The notes beneath the pieces are model-generated. The model searched no databases. It had not been told where the DNA came from and worked only from the letters and a program-made list of their open reading frames with translations. Below, in pieces: positions 12,083 to 24,221 of a stretch of DNA of 64,000 bases. The translations under genes and the position numbers were made by a program. Every line of letters starts with the position of its first letter. Position 1 is the stretch's first letter. Location: positions 58,343,643-58,407,642 of the forward strand of contig OZ024827.1 of NCBI GenBank assembly GCA_964016985.1, given 5' to 3'. This DNA comes from Anodontia alba (lineage: Eukaryota > Mollusca > Bivalvia > Lucinida > Lucinidae).

Positions 12083-12447
12083 CAAGAGGCCCACAGGCCA
12101 CGGCTCGCTCACCTGAGTGAAATAGCCACTGCAGATATGCATTTGTTATGCAACATTTTTTTTCAATTTGGTCATTGCAACTAATTAAAGGATCATTATT
12201 TAAGCAGTTCTTGGTTTTGAAGAAGAAGAATGTTTTTTACACATTCTTCCTCTTCAAATTATTATTTTTTGATTTAGGGGCTAGTTAATGCATTTTAAAT
12301 GGAATGAACTTCAACCACATAATCATGTCCAAAATAGCCCAAACATAGCCTCTAAACCGTGGATGTTTGCTCGGACAGACGGACTAACACTCAAAATTGT
12401 GGACGGTATAACATAATACAATTGCCACTTTTTGTGGCAGGGCATAA
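12083..12447 (+). mobile_element. Short Helentron-like element
   Basis: Begins CAAGAGGCCCACAGGCCACGGCTCGCTCACCTGAG, matching the 5' end at 19684 almost exactly (including the following ATAGCCACTGCAGATATGC). It ends in a TGCCACTTTTTGTGGCA hairpin and a short A-run. It has no tandem core, so it shows the shared 5' terminus joined to a different 3' end. Confidence 0.55.
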
Positions 12448-13282
12448 AAATGCAATTTAACTATTTTCCCATTATAAGTCAATGGTAACCAAATCAAGAG
12501 GCAGACAACCATAATTTTAGCTATTTTGAATTACCCTTACCCAAGCAACTTTTGTACCAAATTAGAGTCATACTGCTTCAGTGGTTTCGAAGTTGTCATT
12601 TGAAAAAGCCCTTTTTTAAAACTGAATGTTGCCGTGGCAACCAAACAAAATGGCCACTGGTCATAAAACATATAAACTGGGTAGACAATCATAAGATGAT
12701 CATAACTGCCAAATATGGCGCAAATCACTTTACTGCTTATGGACAAAGTGCAATTTAACCATTTTTCCATTATGAAATTTTTCGCTATTTAGGTTTGTCC
12801 TTAGCCAAGCAACATTTGTGCAAATTAGAGCCCAACTGCTTCAGTGGTTTTGGAAGAGTTGTCATTTAAAAAATTCCTTTTTTTAAAATTTAATATTGCC
12901 ATAACAAGCAAACAAAATAGCTACTGGTATCAAACACATAAACTGGGTAGACAATGATCAAATGATTAGAACTGCCAAATATGGTTCACATCACTTCACT
13001 GGTTATGGAGAAAATACAATATAACCATTTCCCATTATAAGTCTATGGGAGGTTTTCTGCTGCCATGGCAACCAAACCAAGAGGCAGATCACCACAATTT
13101 TAGCTATTTTGAATTGCCCCTAGCCCAAGCAACATTTTTACCAAATTAGAATCATACTGCTTCAGTGGTTTTGAAGGTGATGTCACTTCTTTTTTTTAGA
13201 ATTTAATGTTGCCATGGCAACCAAAGAAAATGGCAGCTGGTCCTAAAACACATAAACTGAGTGGACAATCATCAAATGATCA
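12448..13282 (+). repeat. 330-bp tandem array, first part
   Basis: Units of about 330 bp carry GTTGCCATGGCAACCAAAC, CCAAGAGGCAGA, ACTGCTTCAGTGGTTTTG and AACTGCCAAATATGG. The array is split by the element at 13283-14638 and continues at 14639. Confidence 0.7.
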
Positions 13283-14638
13283 CTAGAGCAAGTGCCCAGA
13301 GGGTCACGAATACTCCCGGCCAGTGCCAATTCTTAATTATAAAATATTTTAAAGTTAATGACAATGATATAAGGCAAGATATAATTTACATTGTCAGTCT
13401 CTGAGTGACACTGATCTATCATCCCAAATACAATTTTCCTGGAGTAAACAGTCTTTAAGACATGAAGCAAATTTGCTGGGCCATAAAATATAGGTCACTG
13501 ACCTACGTATACTTGAGAAATTAATCTGATGGTCACACTGATGCATTGTACCATGATGTTAATCCATTAAATAATCTAAAAGATATTAAGCAAAATCACT
13601 AGACCATGAAAATAGGTCATACTAATTTATATTACTTTGAGGTGAAAGTTTGGGTCACACTGTGTCATTATATGTAAATATGACATTTGGTATCAAACAG
13701 TGGGAGATATAAGACAAAATCAGAGAGCTATGAAATATAGGTCACATAATCCCAAAATATGATAGTAATACATCAAATTGTCTTCAAGATGTAACATAAA
13801 ATCACTGGACTATGAAATATAGGTCACAGTGACCTATGTTTACTTTTAGGTCAACTGTTGGCCCATACTAATTCATAATCCCAAATAATGATGTTCATAC
13901 ATCAATTAACATTCAAGATATGCAACAAAATTACTGGACCATGAAATATAGGTCAAGGTGACCTATATTTGTTAAGCTGTCAATCGTGTCACACAGAACC
14001 AATATTTCAAGTATCACATTAATCCATGAAATAGTCTTCAAGCTATAAGGCAAAATCGCTGGAGCATGAAAATATGATCACAATGACCTTAACCGTATTA
14101 CACTGAATGTTGATGTGATAAACATGTCTGATACCCATCCTTCTTTAAGAAGTTGTTTGTATAAACAAACTGCAACATACTACTTTATTGAGGCATTAAT
14201 CCATGAAATAGGCTTCAAAATATAAGTCAAAATCACTGAAGCATGAAAATAAGGTCACAATGACCTTGACTTTATTACACTGAATGTTGATGTGATAAAC
14301 ATGTCGGATGCCCATCCTTCTTTAATAAGAGGTTGTTTGTATAAACAAACTGCAATATACTTCTTTACTGGGGAGTCCTAGATTTTGACCTCTAGCCCCG
14401 CCCTGGGGCATGACCCAGGGGTCCATAGATGTAGAATGGAAGAGAACCCTCCCAGGTACCCCATACCAAATATGAAAAGTTTTTGATCAGTGACTGCAGA
14501 GTTATAAGTAATCAAAAAAACTTCCAAGTAAAACTTGGTTATAGAAAGGGTTAACGGATGGACGGACAGACGAATAGACAAAAGGAAAGGACGAAAACTA
14601 TATACCCCTTCGGCATACTTCGTATGCTGGGGTTATAA
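13283..14638 (+). mobile_element. Nested element of the CTAGAGCAAGTGCCC type
   Basis: Its removal joins AATGATCA to TAAATGCC and restores the ATGATCATAACTGCC of neighbouring units, giving an A|T insertion site without target duplication. It begins CTAGAGCAAGTGCCCAGAGGG. It ends with a ACGGATGGACGGACAG spacer, a GGCATACTTCGTATGCTGG hairpin and GTTATAA. The core has several diverged units of about 130 bp with ATAGGTCA and TGACCT motifs. The same 5' signature recurs at 40632. Confidence 0.65.
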
Positions 14639-15016
14639 TAAATGCCAAATATGGTCCACATCAATTCACTGGTTATGGAGAGAATACAATTTAACCATTT
14701 TCCCATTATAAGTCTTTGGGAGCTATCTGTTGCCATGGCAACCAAACCAAGAGGCAGATCACCATAATTTTAGCTACTTTTAATTGCCCTTACCCAAACA
14801 ACATTTGAACCAAATAAGAGTCATACTGCTTCAGTGGTTTTGAAGGAGTTGTCATTTAAAAAATTCCTTTTTTGAAATTTAATCTTGCCATGGCAACCAA
14901 ACAAAATGGCAGCTAGTCATCAAACACATAAACTGAGTAGACAATCATCAGATAATCATAACTGCCAAATATGGTTCACATCACTTCAGTGGTTATGGAG
15001 AAAATGCAATTTAACG
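14639..15016 (+). repeat. 330-bp tandem array, second part
   Basis: Continuation of the array at 12448-13282 after the nested element. It ends inside a unit at about 15016 (ATGCAATTTAACG), with no 3' terminus. Confidence 0.65.
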
Positions 15017-15556
15017 TATTCACAGGCGCATTACGCGCACTTTCTTTCACCCCAAAACTGTGCCCAAATATCCCCTGCGCATAATCTTCTGGTACTGAGA
15101 CAGAGACTGTTTTTTTTTCAGGTAAGTTTTGGTCGCAAAATATCATTTCAGTCGGCAATGAGCGTCCTAAAAACTGCTAGTAACAATACCACGTCTTCCA
15201 TGTTTTCTCAACAAGTCATATTCACAAATTAGATGGAGTATTCTTATAAAAAAAAAAAACTTGTTTCAAGGAATAAATACCTTTCATGGCCTAGAATAGT
15301 TTTGCATTGTTTATTTGTTTACGTAATTTCTCGTGAAACAAAACCGGAAGAAGCTGACTCACGATACAATAAGCGTAACAAATATCATTAGATTGAGTGA
15401 AAATATTATGCGTAAAAAAGAAATATATATGAAGGTCTATTTACCTATTAACTCCCCTATTACTATAATAATAATAATAAATATAAGAATATATCCACAA
15501 AAAAAAATAGAATTTAGAAATCAGAAATAAACAAAAAAAAAAAAAACAAAAAGAAA

Positions 15557-15589
<33 letters not shown>

Positions 15590-16254
15590 CAGATAATTTT
15601 TATTTTCTTTTCTTTTCATCTTATTTAATATTTTTCATTATTCTTTGTAGACCGAAAATATTAATTTTGTTGTCTTTTGAAAAACACCAGTAGATAGTAG
15701 ATAATATCAAAAGCCATCGTAGTTGTAAACAGAATTCACTCATGTCATGGTCGGCTCCCCTTTTGAAGTGGCATAGAGGTGCTAATGATGAGAAGTTGAG
15801 AAGTGTCAAACATCTCAACTGACTTATATAAAAAGACTTTTCAGGACCAACCATATACCTAGAAAGATAACCTAATGATTGCTGTCCAATATTTATTGAT
15901 CTTTTTTATTATTTCATTTTCTTTACTATAATTTTTATCGCGAATTCCCGGGTCTTTTTTTTTCCCCCTAATATGATTGTCGCTACGTTAATGTAACATA
16001 CGCGATTGCCTATTCAAGGGAAGCAAATCCAATTCGACTTTGGTTTCCAAATGCCAACATCCAGCATTGATTTGGTGGAAAAACATGTGCGTATTTTGCA
16101 TTGAGATAACTGTTTTTTTCTGCCATATTGGCTCCAAAATTCAGGTGCGTACTACACAACCCAGCGTGCAATCTGCTTGTATGTTCGGTAATCATGGTAT
16201 TGATACAAATCTGCAACGATCACCTGATCACCAGTTGGATGCACATCCAACAGA
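15017..16254. other. No recognised gene; A-rich stretch
   Basis: AT-rich sequence with ATA repeats and long A-runs at about 15460-15588, so short open frames here are low-complexity. I see no conserved exon and no repeat family. Confidence 0.5.
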
Positions 16255-16268
16255 GGTCACTGTGACCT
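16254..16268. promoter_or_regulatory. Perfect IR3 nuclear-receptor palindrome (ERE-like)
   Basis: AGGTCACTGTGACCT is a perfect inverted repeat of the AGGTCA half-site with a 3-bp spacer, the consensus estrogen-response-element form. It is followed immediately by TTGACCT, giving an extended half-site on the other strand. Binding and use are not shown by sequence, and it sits in a repeat-derived stretch within a SAMHD1 intron. Confidence 0.35.
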
Positions 16269-16860
16269 TGACCTTTGCTATTAGGGTCATCTAATGGTGA
16301 GGACCAACATCCCTTATAAGTTTGAGGGTCCTAGCCCCAAGTATTGCCAAGTTATCAAGCTTTTTAATATTAAAGGTCCTGATGACCTTGACCTTTGCCC
16401 TTAGGATCATCTACTGGTGAGGACCAACATCTCTATTAAGTTTGAGGGTCCGAACCATAAGCATTGCAGAATTATAAGCTTTTTTGGTACTAAAGGTCTA
16501 TGTTCTATGTTAACAAACAAGTGACCCCAAGCCACTCCCCCACTCTCCTCTGGGCGGGGTCTCTTTTCACCCCAGGGGCATAATTTGAATATTCTTGTCA
16601 GAGGACCTCTAGGCAATGCTACATACCAAATATCAAAGGCCTAGGCCTTGCACTTTCAAACAAGAAGATTTTTTAAGTCTATGTAAAACATGTCGGCCCC
16701 AGGGTGTGGCCATTTTTGGCCCCAGAGCTCTAATTTGAACAATCTTGGCAGAGGTCCACTAGGTTAAGCTATGTACCAAATATCAAAGGCCTATGTCTTC
16801 TGGTTTCTGATAAAAAGATTTTTGAAGGTTTTCTCTATATAAGTCTATGTTGTGAAGGAC
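16255..16860 (+). repeat. Fragments of tandem units (GACCTTGACC type and TTTCTGATAAGAAG type)
   Basis: Two copies of about 120 bp (GTGACCTTGACCTTTG ... AGGATCATCTACTGGTGAGG) are followed by two to three diverged 150-bp units like those of 10260-10750. No element ends were found. Confidence 0.5.
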
Positions 16861-17664
16861 CTTGGTTTTGGTCATATTTTGTTTACCATAATTTTGGAGA
16901 AAAATAGTCTAATATTCAGTTTACTAAGTTATTCTTATGAATTGACATTTGAGTCTTGTGAATTGACATTTGAAACAAATATCCTGGAAGTTTCAGCAGT
17001 AATTCTTGAGAAAGTCTTTAAAATGTCTCTGTTCAAGTTCTCACTATCATTAAAGGACCTTTTTGTGTGTCACATACTTTGTCCATGTTAAAGCACTGTG
17101 ATCTCATGAGTGTCTGTTAAACACAATTAACTAGTGTGGGTTCTGGCTCTGAACTAATTTAATTAACAAGGAGGCAGAGAGTATACATTCCATTATAAAT
17201 AATCATAGAGGGTATTGTTTCAAGTTGGAAGTGTATATACTGTAAATTTAAGACTGGCTTATTTACGTAAACAAACAATAGTGTTAATATCCAACATATC
17301 TCCCCCTTTAGCTTGAAAATCATTCTTTTGTTGATCACTGATGAACTTGTGTAGCGTTTGTAAAGTTTGAAAGTATACCATCCTGTAGCTTCTATCTGCC
17401 ACTGTTCACTACAGTATAATCAAGTAGTAAGTAATTCGAGTCATTTCACTTTTCAAAGTAATCCTTGAAGTAAATGTTGATAATATACTTTGATACACTG
17501 CATGCAAATTTAACATGATTTTTGTAATGCGTGACTCATTGAGACAAGCCTGTATCTTTGTACTGTAAACCAGCAATATAGTTTCATTCATAAAAATTTT
17601 CCCATGAAAAACAATTAAATAAAAATAAAGCATTCCAAAGCAATTATTTCATTCATAGAAATGG
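16861..17664. other. No recognised gene or repeat
   Basis: AT-rich intronic sequence. Open frames of 79 and 74 codons (16852-17091, 17409-17633) have no recognisable domain and look like chance. Confidence 0.5.
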
Positions 17665-18123
17665 CTTGTCTAATAACCCCCGGGACATGGCCAGTTTGGA
17701 GCCAAGGGGCTTGATTGGAAGGATTTATGTAGGGAACCACTAAACATTTCTACAAACTAAATACATAAGCAGTGGGCCTGATGGTTTCAGAGAAGATCTT
17801 TTAAGTTTTTCCCATTATAAGTCTGTGGGAGTAAATGACCCCCCAGGGCATGGCTAATTTGGACCCCAGGGGCATGGTTGGCAGAATTTATGTAGGGGAC
17901 CACTAAATATTGCTACATACTAAATATATGAGCTGTGGGCCTCATGGTTTCAAAGAAGATTTTGTAAGGTTTTCCCATTATAAGTCTATGAGAGCTAATG
18001 ACCCCTCGGGCGTGGCCAATTTAGACCCCAGGGGCTTCATTGGCAGGATTTATGTAGAGGACCATTAAACGTTGCTACAAACTAAATATATAAGCTGTGG
18101 GCCTCATGGTTTCAGAGAAGAAG

Positions 18124-18157
<34 letters not shown>

Positions 18158-19683
18158 CCCACTATAAGTCCATGAGAGCTAATGACCCCCTGAGGCGTGG
18201 CCAATTTGGACCCCAGAGGCATGGTTGGCAGGATTTATGTAGGAGACCACCAAACATTGCTACATACTAAATCTGTTAGCTCTGGGCTTCATGGTTTGAG
18301 AAAAGAAGATTTATGAAGGTTCTTTAGCTATACAGTTCTACATAAACATATGACCCCCTGGTGTGTGGCCAGTTTGGACCCCAGGGGCTTGATTGGCAGG
18401 ATTTAAGTAGGGGACCACTACACATTGCTGCATACTAAATATATAAGCTGTGGGCCCCATGGCTTCAGAGAAGATTTTTTAAGTTTTTCCCATTTTAAGT
18501 CTATGGGAGCTAATGACCCCTGGGGCGTGGCCGGTTTGGGCCCCAGGGGCTTGATTGGCAGGATTTATGTAGGGGACACTAAACATTGCTACATATTAAA
18601 TATATAAACTGTGAGCCTCATGGTTTCAGAGAAGAAGATTTTTTAAGTTTTTCCCATTATAAGTCTATGGGAGCTAATGACTCCCGGGGCGTGGCCGGTT
18701 TGGATGCCAGGGGCTTGATTGGCAGGATTTATGTAGGTGACCACTAAACACTGCTACATACTTAATCTGTCAGCTCTCTGCCTCATGGTTTCAGAGAAGA
18801 TGATGATGAGTTCAGGTTTAACGACGCATCAACCCATGAGGGTCATTTGCGTCAAAATGGTAAACTAACATGGTTCTGTAATGAAACGGCTGTAAAGATA
18901 AGTCATATATGCATAAAATGTAAAACTAGAATGAAGGTTTCAGAGAAGAAGATTTTTGAAGGTTCTAAAGCTATATAGCTCTACATTAACATATGATCCC
19001 CTGGTGTGTGGCCACTTTGGAGCCCATTGACTTGATTGGCAAGATTTATGTAAGGGACCACTAGACATTGCTACATACTAAATATATAAGCTGTGAGCCT
19101 CATGGTTTCAGAGAAGAAGATTTCTTAAATTTTCCCATTATAAGTCTATGGGAGCTAATGAATCCTCGGGTGTTGTCGGTTTGGATCCCTGTCAGCTCTC
19201 TGCCTCATGGTTTCAGAGAAGAAGATTTTTGAAGGTTCTAAAGCTATATAGCTCTGTATAAACATGGCCCCCTGGTGTGTGGCCACTTTGGAGCCCATGG
19301 ACTTTATTGGCAGGATTTATGTAGGGGACCACTAAACATTGCTACATACTAAATATATAAGCTGTGGGCCTCATGGTTTCAGAGTAGAAGATTTTTTAAG
19401 TTTTTCCCATTATAAGTCTATGGGAGCTAATGACCCCCAGGGAAGTGGCCAGTTTCGACCCCAGGGGCTTGATTGGCAGGATTTCTGTAGGGGACCACTA
19501 CACATTGCTACATACTAAATATATAAGCTCTGGGCCACATGGTTTCAGAGAAGATTTTTTAAGTTTTTCCCATTATGTCTATGGGAGCTAATGACCCCCG
19601 GGGTGTGGCCAGTTTGGGCCCCGGGGGCTTGATTGGCAGGATTTATGTAGGGGACCACTAAACATTGTTATATACTAAATATA

Positions 19684-21159
19684 CAAGAGGCCCACGGGCC
19701 ACGGGTCGCTCACCTGAGTGACATAGCCACTGCAGATATGCAGATGTGCAGAAAAATAGATTTTCAAGATGGCTGCCATGGCGGACATATTGGATATCCG
19801 ATTGGCACGATTTTAGCTATTTTTGATCTACAAGTCACCCCAATGTCTCCTACGAAGTTTGGAGTCAATTGGCCTTTTGGTGCAGGAGAAGAAGCTAAAT
19901 ATAGATTTTCAAGATGGCGGCCATGGTGGCCATCTGGGATTTCTGATCAGAACGATTTTAGCTATATTTGATCTACAAGTCACCCTGATGCTTCCTACTA
20001 AGTTTCGAGTCAAGTGACTTTTGGGTTTAGGAGAAGAAGCGAAAAATAGATTTTCAAGATGGCCGCCATGGCGGCCATCTTGGATTTATGATCGGCATGA
20101 TTTTAGCTATTTTTGATCTACAAGTCACCCAAATGCTTCCTACCAAGTTTCGAGTCAACTGGCCTTTCGGTTCAGAAGAAGCGAAAAATAGATTTTCAAG
20201 ATGGCTGCCATGGCGCCCATCCTGGTTTTATGATCGGCATGATTTTAGCTATTTTTGATCTACAAGTCACCCCGATGCTTCCTACCAAGTTTGGAGTCAA
20301 CTGGCCTTTCGGTCCAGGAGAAGAAGCGAAAAATTGATTTTCAATATGGCTGCCATGGCGGCCATCTTGGATTTCCGATAGGCACGATTTTAGCTATTTT
20401 TGATCTATAAGTCACCCCATTGCCTCCTACCAAGTTTGGAATCAATTGGCTTTTGGGTTTAGGAGTAGAAGTGAAAAATAGATTTTCAAGATGGCGGCCA
20501 TGGCGGCCATCTTGGATTTCCGACTGGCACGATTTTATCTATTTTTGATCTACAAGTCATCCTGATGCTTCCTAGCAAGTTTGGAGTCAATTGGCCTTTC
20601 GGTTCAGGAGAAAAAGCAAAAAATAGATTTTCAAGATGGCCACCATGGCGGCCATCTTGGATTTCCGATCAGCACGATTTTAGCTACTTTTGATCTACAA
20701 GTCACCTTGATGCTTCCTAGCAAGTTTGGAGTCAATTGGCCTTTCAGTTAAGGAGAAGAAGCGAAAAATAGATTTTCAAGATGGCGGCCATGGCGGCCAT
20801 CTTGGATTTCCGATCGGCACGATTTTAGCTATTTTTGATCTACAAGTCACCCTGATGGTTCCAAGCAAGTTTGGAGTCAACTGGCCTTTCGGTTCAGGAG
20901 AAGAAGCGAAAAATAGATTTTCAAGATGGCGGCCATGGCAGCCATCTTGGATTTCCAATCAGAATGATTTTAGCTATTTTTGATCTACAAGTCACCCCGA
21001 TGCTTCCTACCAAGTATCAAGTTAATTGGCCCAGGGGTGTAGGAGGAGTAGGCTTTTAAAGCAATTGTTGACGCCGCACGACGCACGACTGACGACGGAC
21101 GACGGACACTGACTGACCACAATAGCTCAACATGAGCACTTCGTGCTCAAGTGAGCTAA
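19684..21159 (+). mobile_element. Complete nested Helentron-like element (138-bp core)
   Basis: Runs from CAAGAGGCCCACGGGCC to the hairpin TGAGCAC-TTC-GTGCTCA (21133-21149) and CTAA at 21156-21159. Flanks join as AAATATA|TAAGC, matching uninterrupted units, so insertion was between A and T. The core is nine to ten units of about 138 bp with TTTTAGCTATTTTTGATC, CAAGTCACCCC and paired CAAGATGGCGG/CCGCCATCTTG-like motifs. It ends in GACGCCGCACGACGCACG. No coding capacity. Confidence 0.75.
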
Positions 21160-21324
21160 TAAGCCTTGGGCCTCATGGTTTCTGGGAAGAAGACTTTTGA
21201 AGGTTCTTTAGCTATATAGCTCTATATAAACATATGACCCCGGGGACGTGGCCAATTTGGACCCGAGGGGCTTGATTGGCAAGATTTATGTAGGGGACCA
21301 CTAAACATTGCAACATACTGAATA

Positions 21325-22366
21325 CAGTAAAGATCCAATATATCGCGGTCCTTGGGGTCCAGAGTCTACTATCGCGATATAAATGGAGCACGATATAAGT
21401 CCAGACATGTACCATGCATGTATAACGGCATGCATAACACTCGCTTGGTTTGTCGCTATGGTAGTTTGCCGAGACATCATGGATAAATGGCATTCAGTCA
21501 TGCTGTCACCATATTTCCTAATTAAAACTGGATTAGAATTGCTCAATGGCATAATTTACAATGGTGCGCTATGTCTAACAAGTAATTTCAATCGAAACCA
21601 GCTGATAAACTCTTGTTTGAAAACAAGAAATCATCGGGTTGACAATTTAGGACGCCATTTTGGATACTCTGGTTCCCTGGAACTGCGAAGGGAAGTTACT
21701 CAAATTGCTTCAGTTGTGCTAAGATTATTTGAGTTGCTCCCCTTTGCTTATTATTGTGTTGCGGGCGCAAAAAAAAAAACTGTCGTTTATTAAAGTTAAT
21801 TTCTTTTTATTTTAGTTTTATTGTTATTTTTTTTTTTTTTTTTTGACGCAGTTGTTTTCTTTTGAAATATTTATTGCTACAGAAGTGTAAAATAAGCGGA
21901 CTAAGATCTGTGTATGTGGGACAGAAACATCGTAAGACTACTGTCTTGTAAAATTTGCTGGTGTTGAAAAGGAGGTGGACAGTTTTCACCTGTTGAGCAA
22001 AATTAGTTTGTGGGCATCATTGACTGATTGAGCATTGAGTAGATCTATGTACTCAATGCTGATAATGATTATGACAATAACGGCGATATAATTTATTGTT
22101 TGCCAATTATAATCAACATGTACGCTGATTGACACTAAGTGGATTGTTGTCATAATACCTGACGCGACTAGGCGCGAAAAATCAATTACCGTGTGTTGGC
22201 GGAATGTGTCTTTTTTTTGTTGTTTTTTTTTTCCGAAGTTAAATAAAACAACAAACATTTTATGTTTTTAAATTTTTTTGCTTATGGAAAATTTCGGAGC
22301 CATGGCCGATTCACGATATACTGGATTTCGTGAAATAACGGACCCCCATGTATTGGAGCTACACTG
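21325..22366. mobile_element. pogo/Tc-mariner-like non-autonomous DNA transposon
   Basis: A 1,042-bp insertion flanked by TA on both sides (21323-21324 and 22367-22368). Imperfect terminal inverted repeats start CAGTAAAGATCCAATATATCG at the left and, on the minus strand, CAGTGTAGCTCCAATACATGG at the right. CAGT ends with a TA target are typical of pogo/Tigger elements. A 136-codon open frame at 21383-21793 shows no transposase motif, so the copy is probably non-autonomous. Removing it rejoins the surrounding 166-bp unit. Confidence 0.7.
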
Positions 22367-22706
22367 TATATGAGCTGTAGGCCTCATCGATTTTTAAAGT
22401 TTTCCCCATTATAAGTCTATGGGAGCTATGTAAGGGCATGGCGGCCATCTTGATTAACGGAACATGACCATTTGTACATATTTTCAATCCCCCTTTAACA
22501 CAAGGCTCTCCACATGAAGTTTGAAGAAATTTGGCCCAGGGGTTTCAGAGGAGAAGTCGTTCAAAGGTGTGAATGGATAGACGGACGGACAGATGGACCG
22601 ACAGATGGATGGGGAGTGATCACAATAGCTCATCCTAAGCCTTCTGCTCAGGTGAGCTAAAAAAAGTCCATAATCACTACTAGGACAAACAATAGAGGTT
22701 AGTAGA

Positions 22707-23760
22707 CTAGAGGCCTTTTGGGCTAAAAATCGCTCATCTGGAACAACTTGCCCAAATTGGATTCCAAATCAGAATGATTTTTGCTATTCTTGATCTACAG
22801 GTCACCCTTATCAAGTTTCTGGTCAACTGGCCTTTGTACAAAGAAAGTCAAAATAGATTTTCAAGATAGCTGCTGTGGCGGCCATCTTGGATTTCAAAAT
22901 GGAACAATTTTAGCTGTTTTTGATCTGCAAGTCACCACGATACTTCCTACCAAGTTTCCAGTCAATTGGCTTTTTGGTTCAGGAGAAGTAGTTCAAAATA
23001 GATTTACAAGATGGTGGCAATGGCAGCCATCCAGGACTTCTGATGAAAACTATTTTAGCGATTGTTGATCCAGAAATCACTCTGATATTTCCTATGAACT
23101 TTCAAGTCAATTTGCTTTTCTGTTCAGGAGAAATTCAAAATAGTTTTTCAAGATGGCAGCCATCTTGGGTTTCCAAACATAACGATTTCATGTACTTTTG
23201 ATCTACAAGTCGCCTCAATACTTCCTACCAAGTTTCAAGTCTGTTGGCCTTTCGGTTCAGGAGAAGAAGTTCAAAACTGATTTTCAAGATGGTAGGCATG
23301 GTGGCCATCCAGGATTTCCAAACTGACCTGTTTTAGCTAGTCATCTCAGTACTTTCAATGAAGTTTCAAGTTCAGAAGAATTAGGAGCATCTATTTTCAA
23401 GATGGCATCTGTGGTGGTTATTTTTGATTTCTGATTGGAAGGAGTTAAGCTATTTTTAATCTACAAGTCATCCTGATACTTCCTATTCAGTTTTGGGTCA
23501 ATTGGCCTTTTGGTTTAGGAAGAGAAATTCAAAATAGATTTTCAAAATGGTGACCATAGTTGCCATTTTGGATTTCTCATCCGAACAGTTTTACCTATTT
23601 TTGATCTAAGTCACCCCAATACTTCCTGCCATGCTTTGAGTCAATCGGCCTTTACATTCAGTTCAAGAAGTTCAAAATAAATTTTCAAGATGGCGGCCAT
23701 GGTCACCAGCCTTGATTTCCAATCAGAACAAGTTGCTCTGTTACTTCCAATTTAAATACA
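22707..23760 (+). mobile_element. Helentron-like element, 3' truncated (diverged 138-bp core)
   Basis: The 5' signature is CTAGAGGCCTTTTGGGC ... ATCGCTCATCTGGA. Six to seven diverged units follow (TTTTTGATCTACAAGTC, TTCAGGAGAAG, CAAGATGGC). It breaks off about 55 bp before the SAMHD1 splice donor, without a 3' hairpin. The divergence between units suggests an older insertion than the one at 19684. Confidence 0.6.
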
Positions 23761-23814
23761 CATTCATATGACTCTAAGGACAGCTTATTGCTTAAATGTG
23801 CCATTATACCATAC

Positions 23815-23930
23815 CTAAATCATGGCAAAGTCCAGCTATTTCCACACAAAGTATGTCTCTGTTTGTTATTCCCAGCTCTGGCTGTCTTCTATGAAGTGTC
23901 CTTACCAGCTGTCCAGCTAAATGACATACA
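23815..23930 (-). CDS. SAMHD1: SAMHD1 internal exon (HD motif, LCHDLG)
   Basis: A 116-nt exon on the minus strand with acceptor CTTTCTTTCAG ending at 23931 and donor GTATGG from 23814. The first base completes the Gly codon of FEHSLG from the exon at 31281-31441. The exon encodes [12 protein letters not shown]...[19 protein letters not shown] and stops after one base of the last Gly codon, which is completed at 7712. LCHDLG is the HD motif; in human SAMHD1 its His and Asp are H206 and D207, which bind the active-site metal. The domain restricts cellular dNTP pools and thereby reverse-transcribing viruses, and mollusc homologues are known. Introns on both sides (7.3 and 16.1 kb) are nearly all repeats. 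Confidence 0.93.
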
Positions 23931-24221
23931 CTGAAAGAAAGGCATAAAGATAACCTACTATTAGAATATGTCACTGATAAAAACTGAAACAAAAGCATTA
24001 CAAGTACACTTAGCAAAGTTAATATAAAACCGATTCATAAACTGTATAAAATGAAAATTGTCAATAAGCAGCGCTTAATCGATACCCCCCGCATAAAGCA
24101 TAAAACTTTTTTTCTATAAAAATTTAAGTTTTAAAGTGCGGCGTGACCTTGAAAATAAGGTCATGGTCACCAAACTCTAATAAAACAAGATTCCTAAAAT
24201 TATTAAGCAAGATACACAGGA

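Larger units (their letters stand above)
17665..22660 (+). mobile_element. Large Helentron-like element with about 166-bp core, carrying two nested insertions
   Basis: About eleven units of about 166 bp (GGGGCTTGATTGGCAGG, ACCACTAAACATTGCTACATAC, GGGCCTCATGGTTTCAGAG, CCCATTATAAGTCTATGGGAG) run from 17665 to 19683, at 21160-21324 and after 22367. The 3' end is intact: GGACGGACAGATGG spacer, AGCTCATCC...CTGCTCAGGTGAGCTAA ending at 22660. A different element sits at 19684-21159 and a pogo-like element at 21325-22366; deleting both restores the unit order. A T-run (18127-18157) and a SINE-like scrap (18809-18860, AGGTTTAACGACGCATC) also interrupt it. Confidence 0.65.

Noticed and set aside
17665..22660. 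Regular repeats considered as a CRISPR array
   Set aside because: Units are contiguous tandem copies of 138 to 170 bp without unique spacers, in a eukaryotic intron.
23804..24016. Using the whole 70-codon minus-strand frame as the coding region
   Set aside because: Only 23815-23930 is exon; the flanking codons are intron beyond clear AG and GT splice sites.
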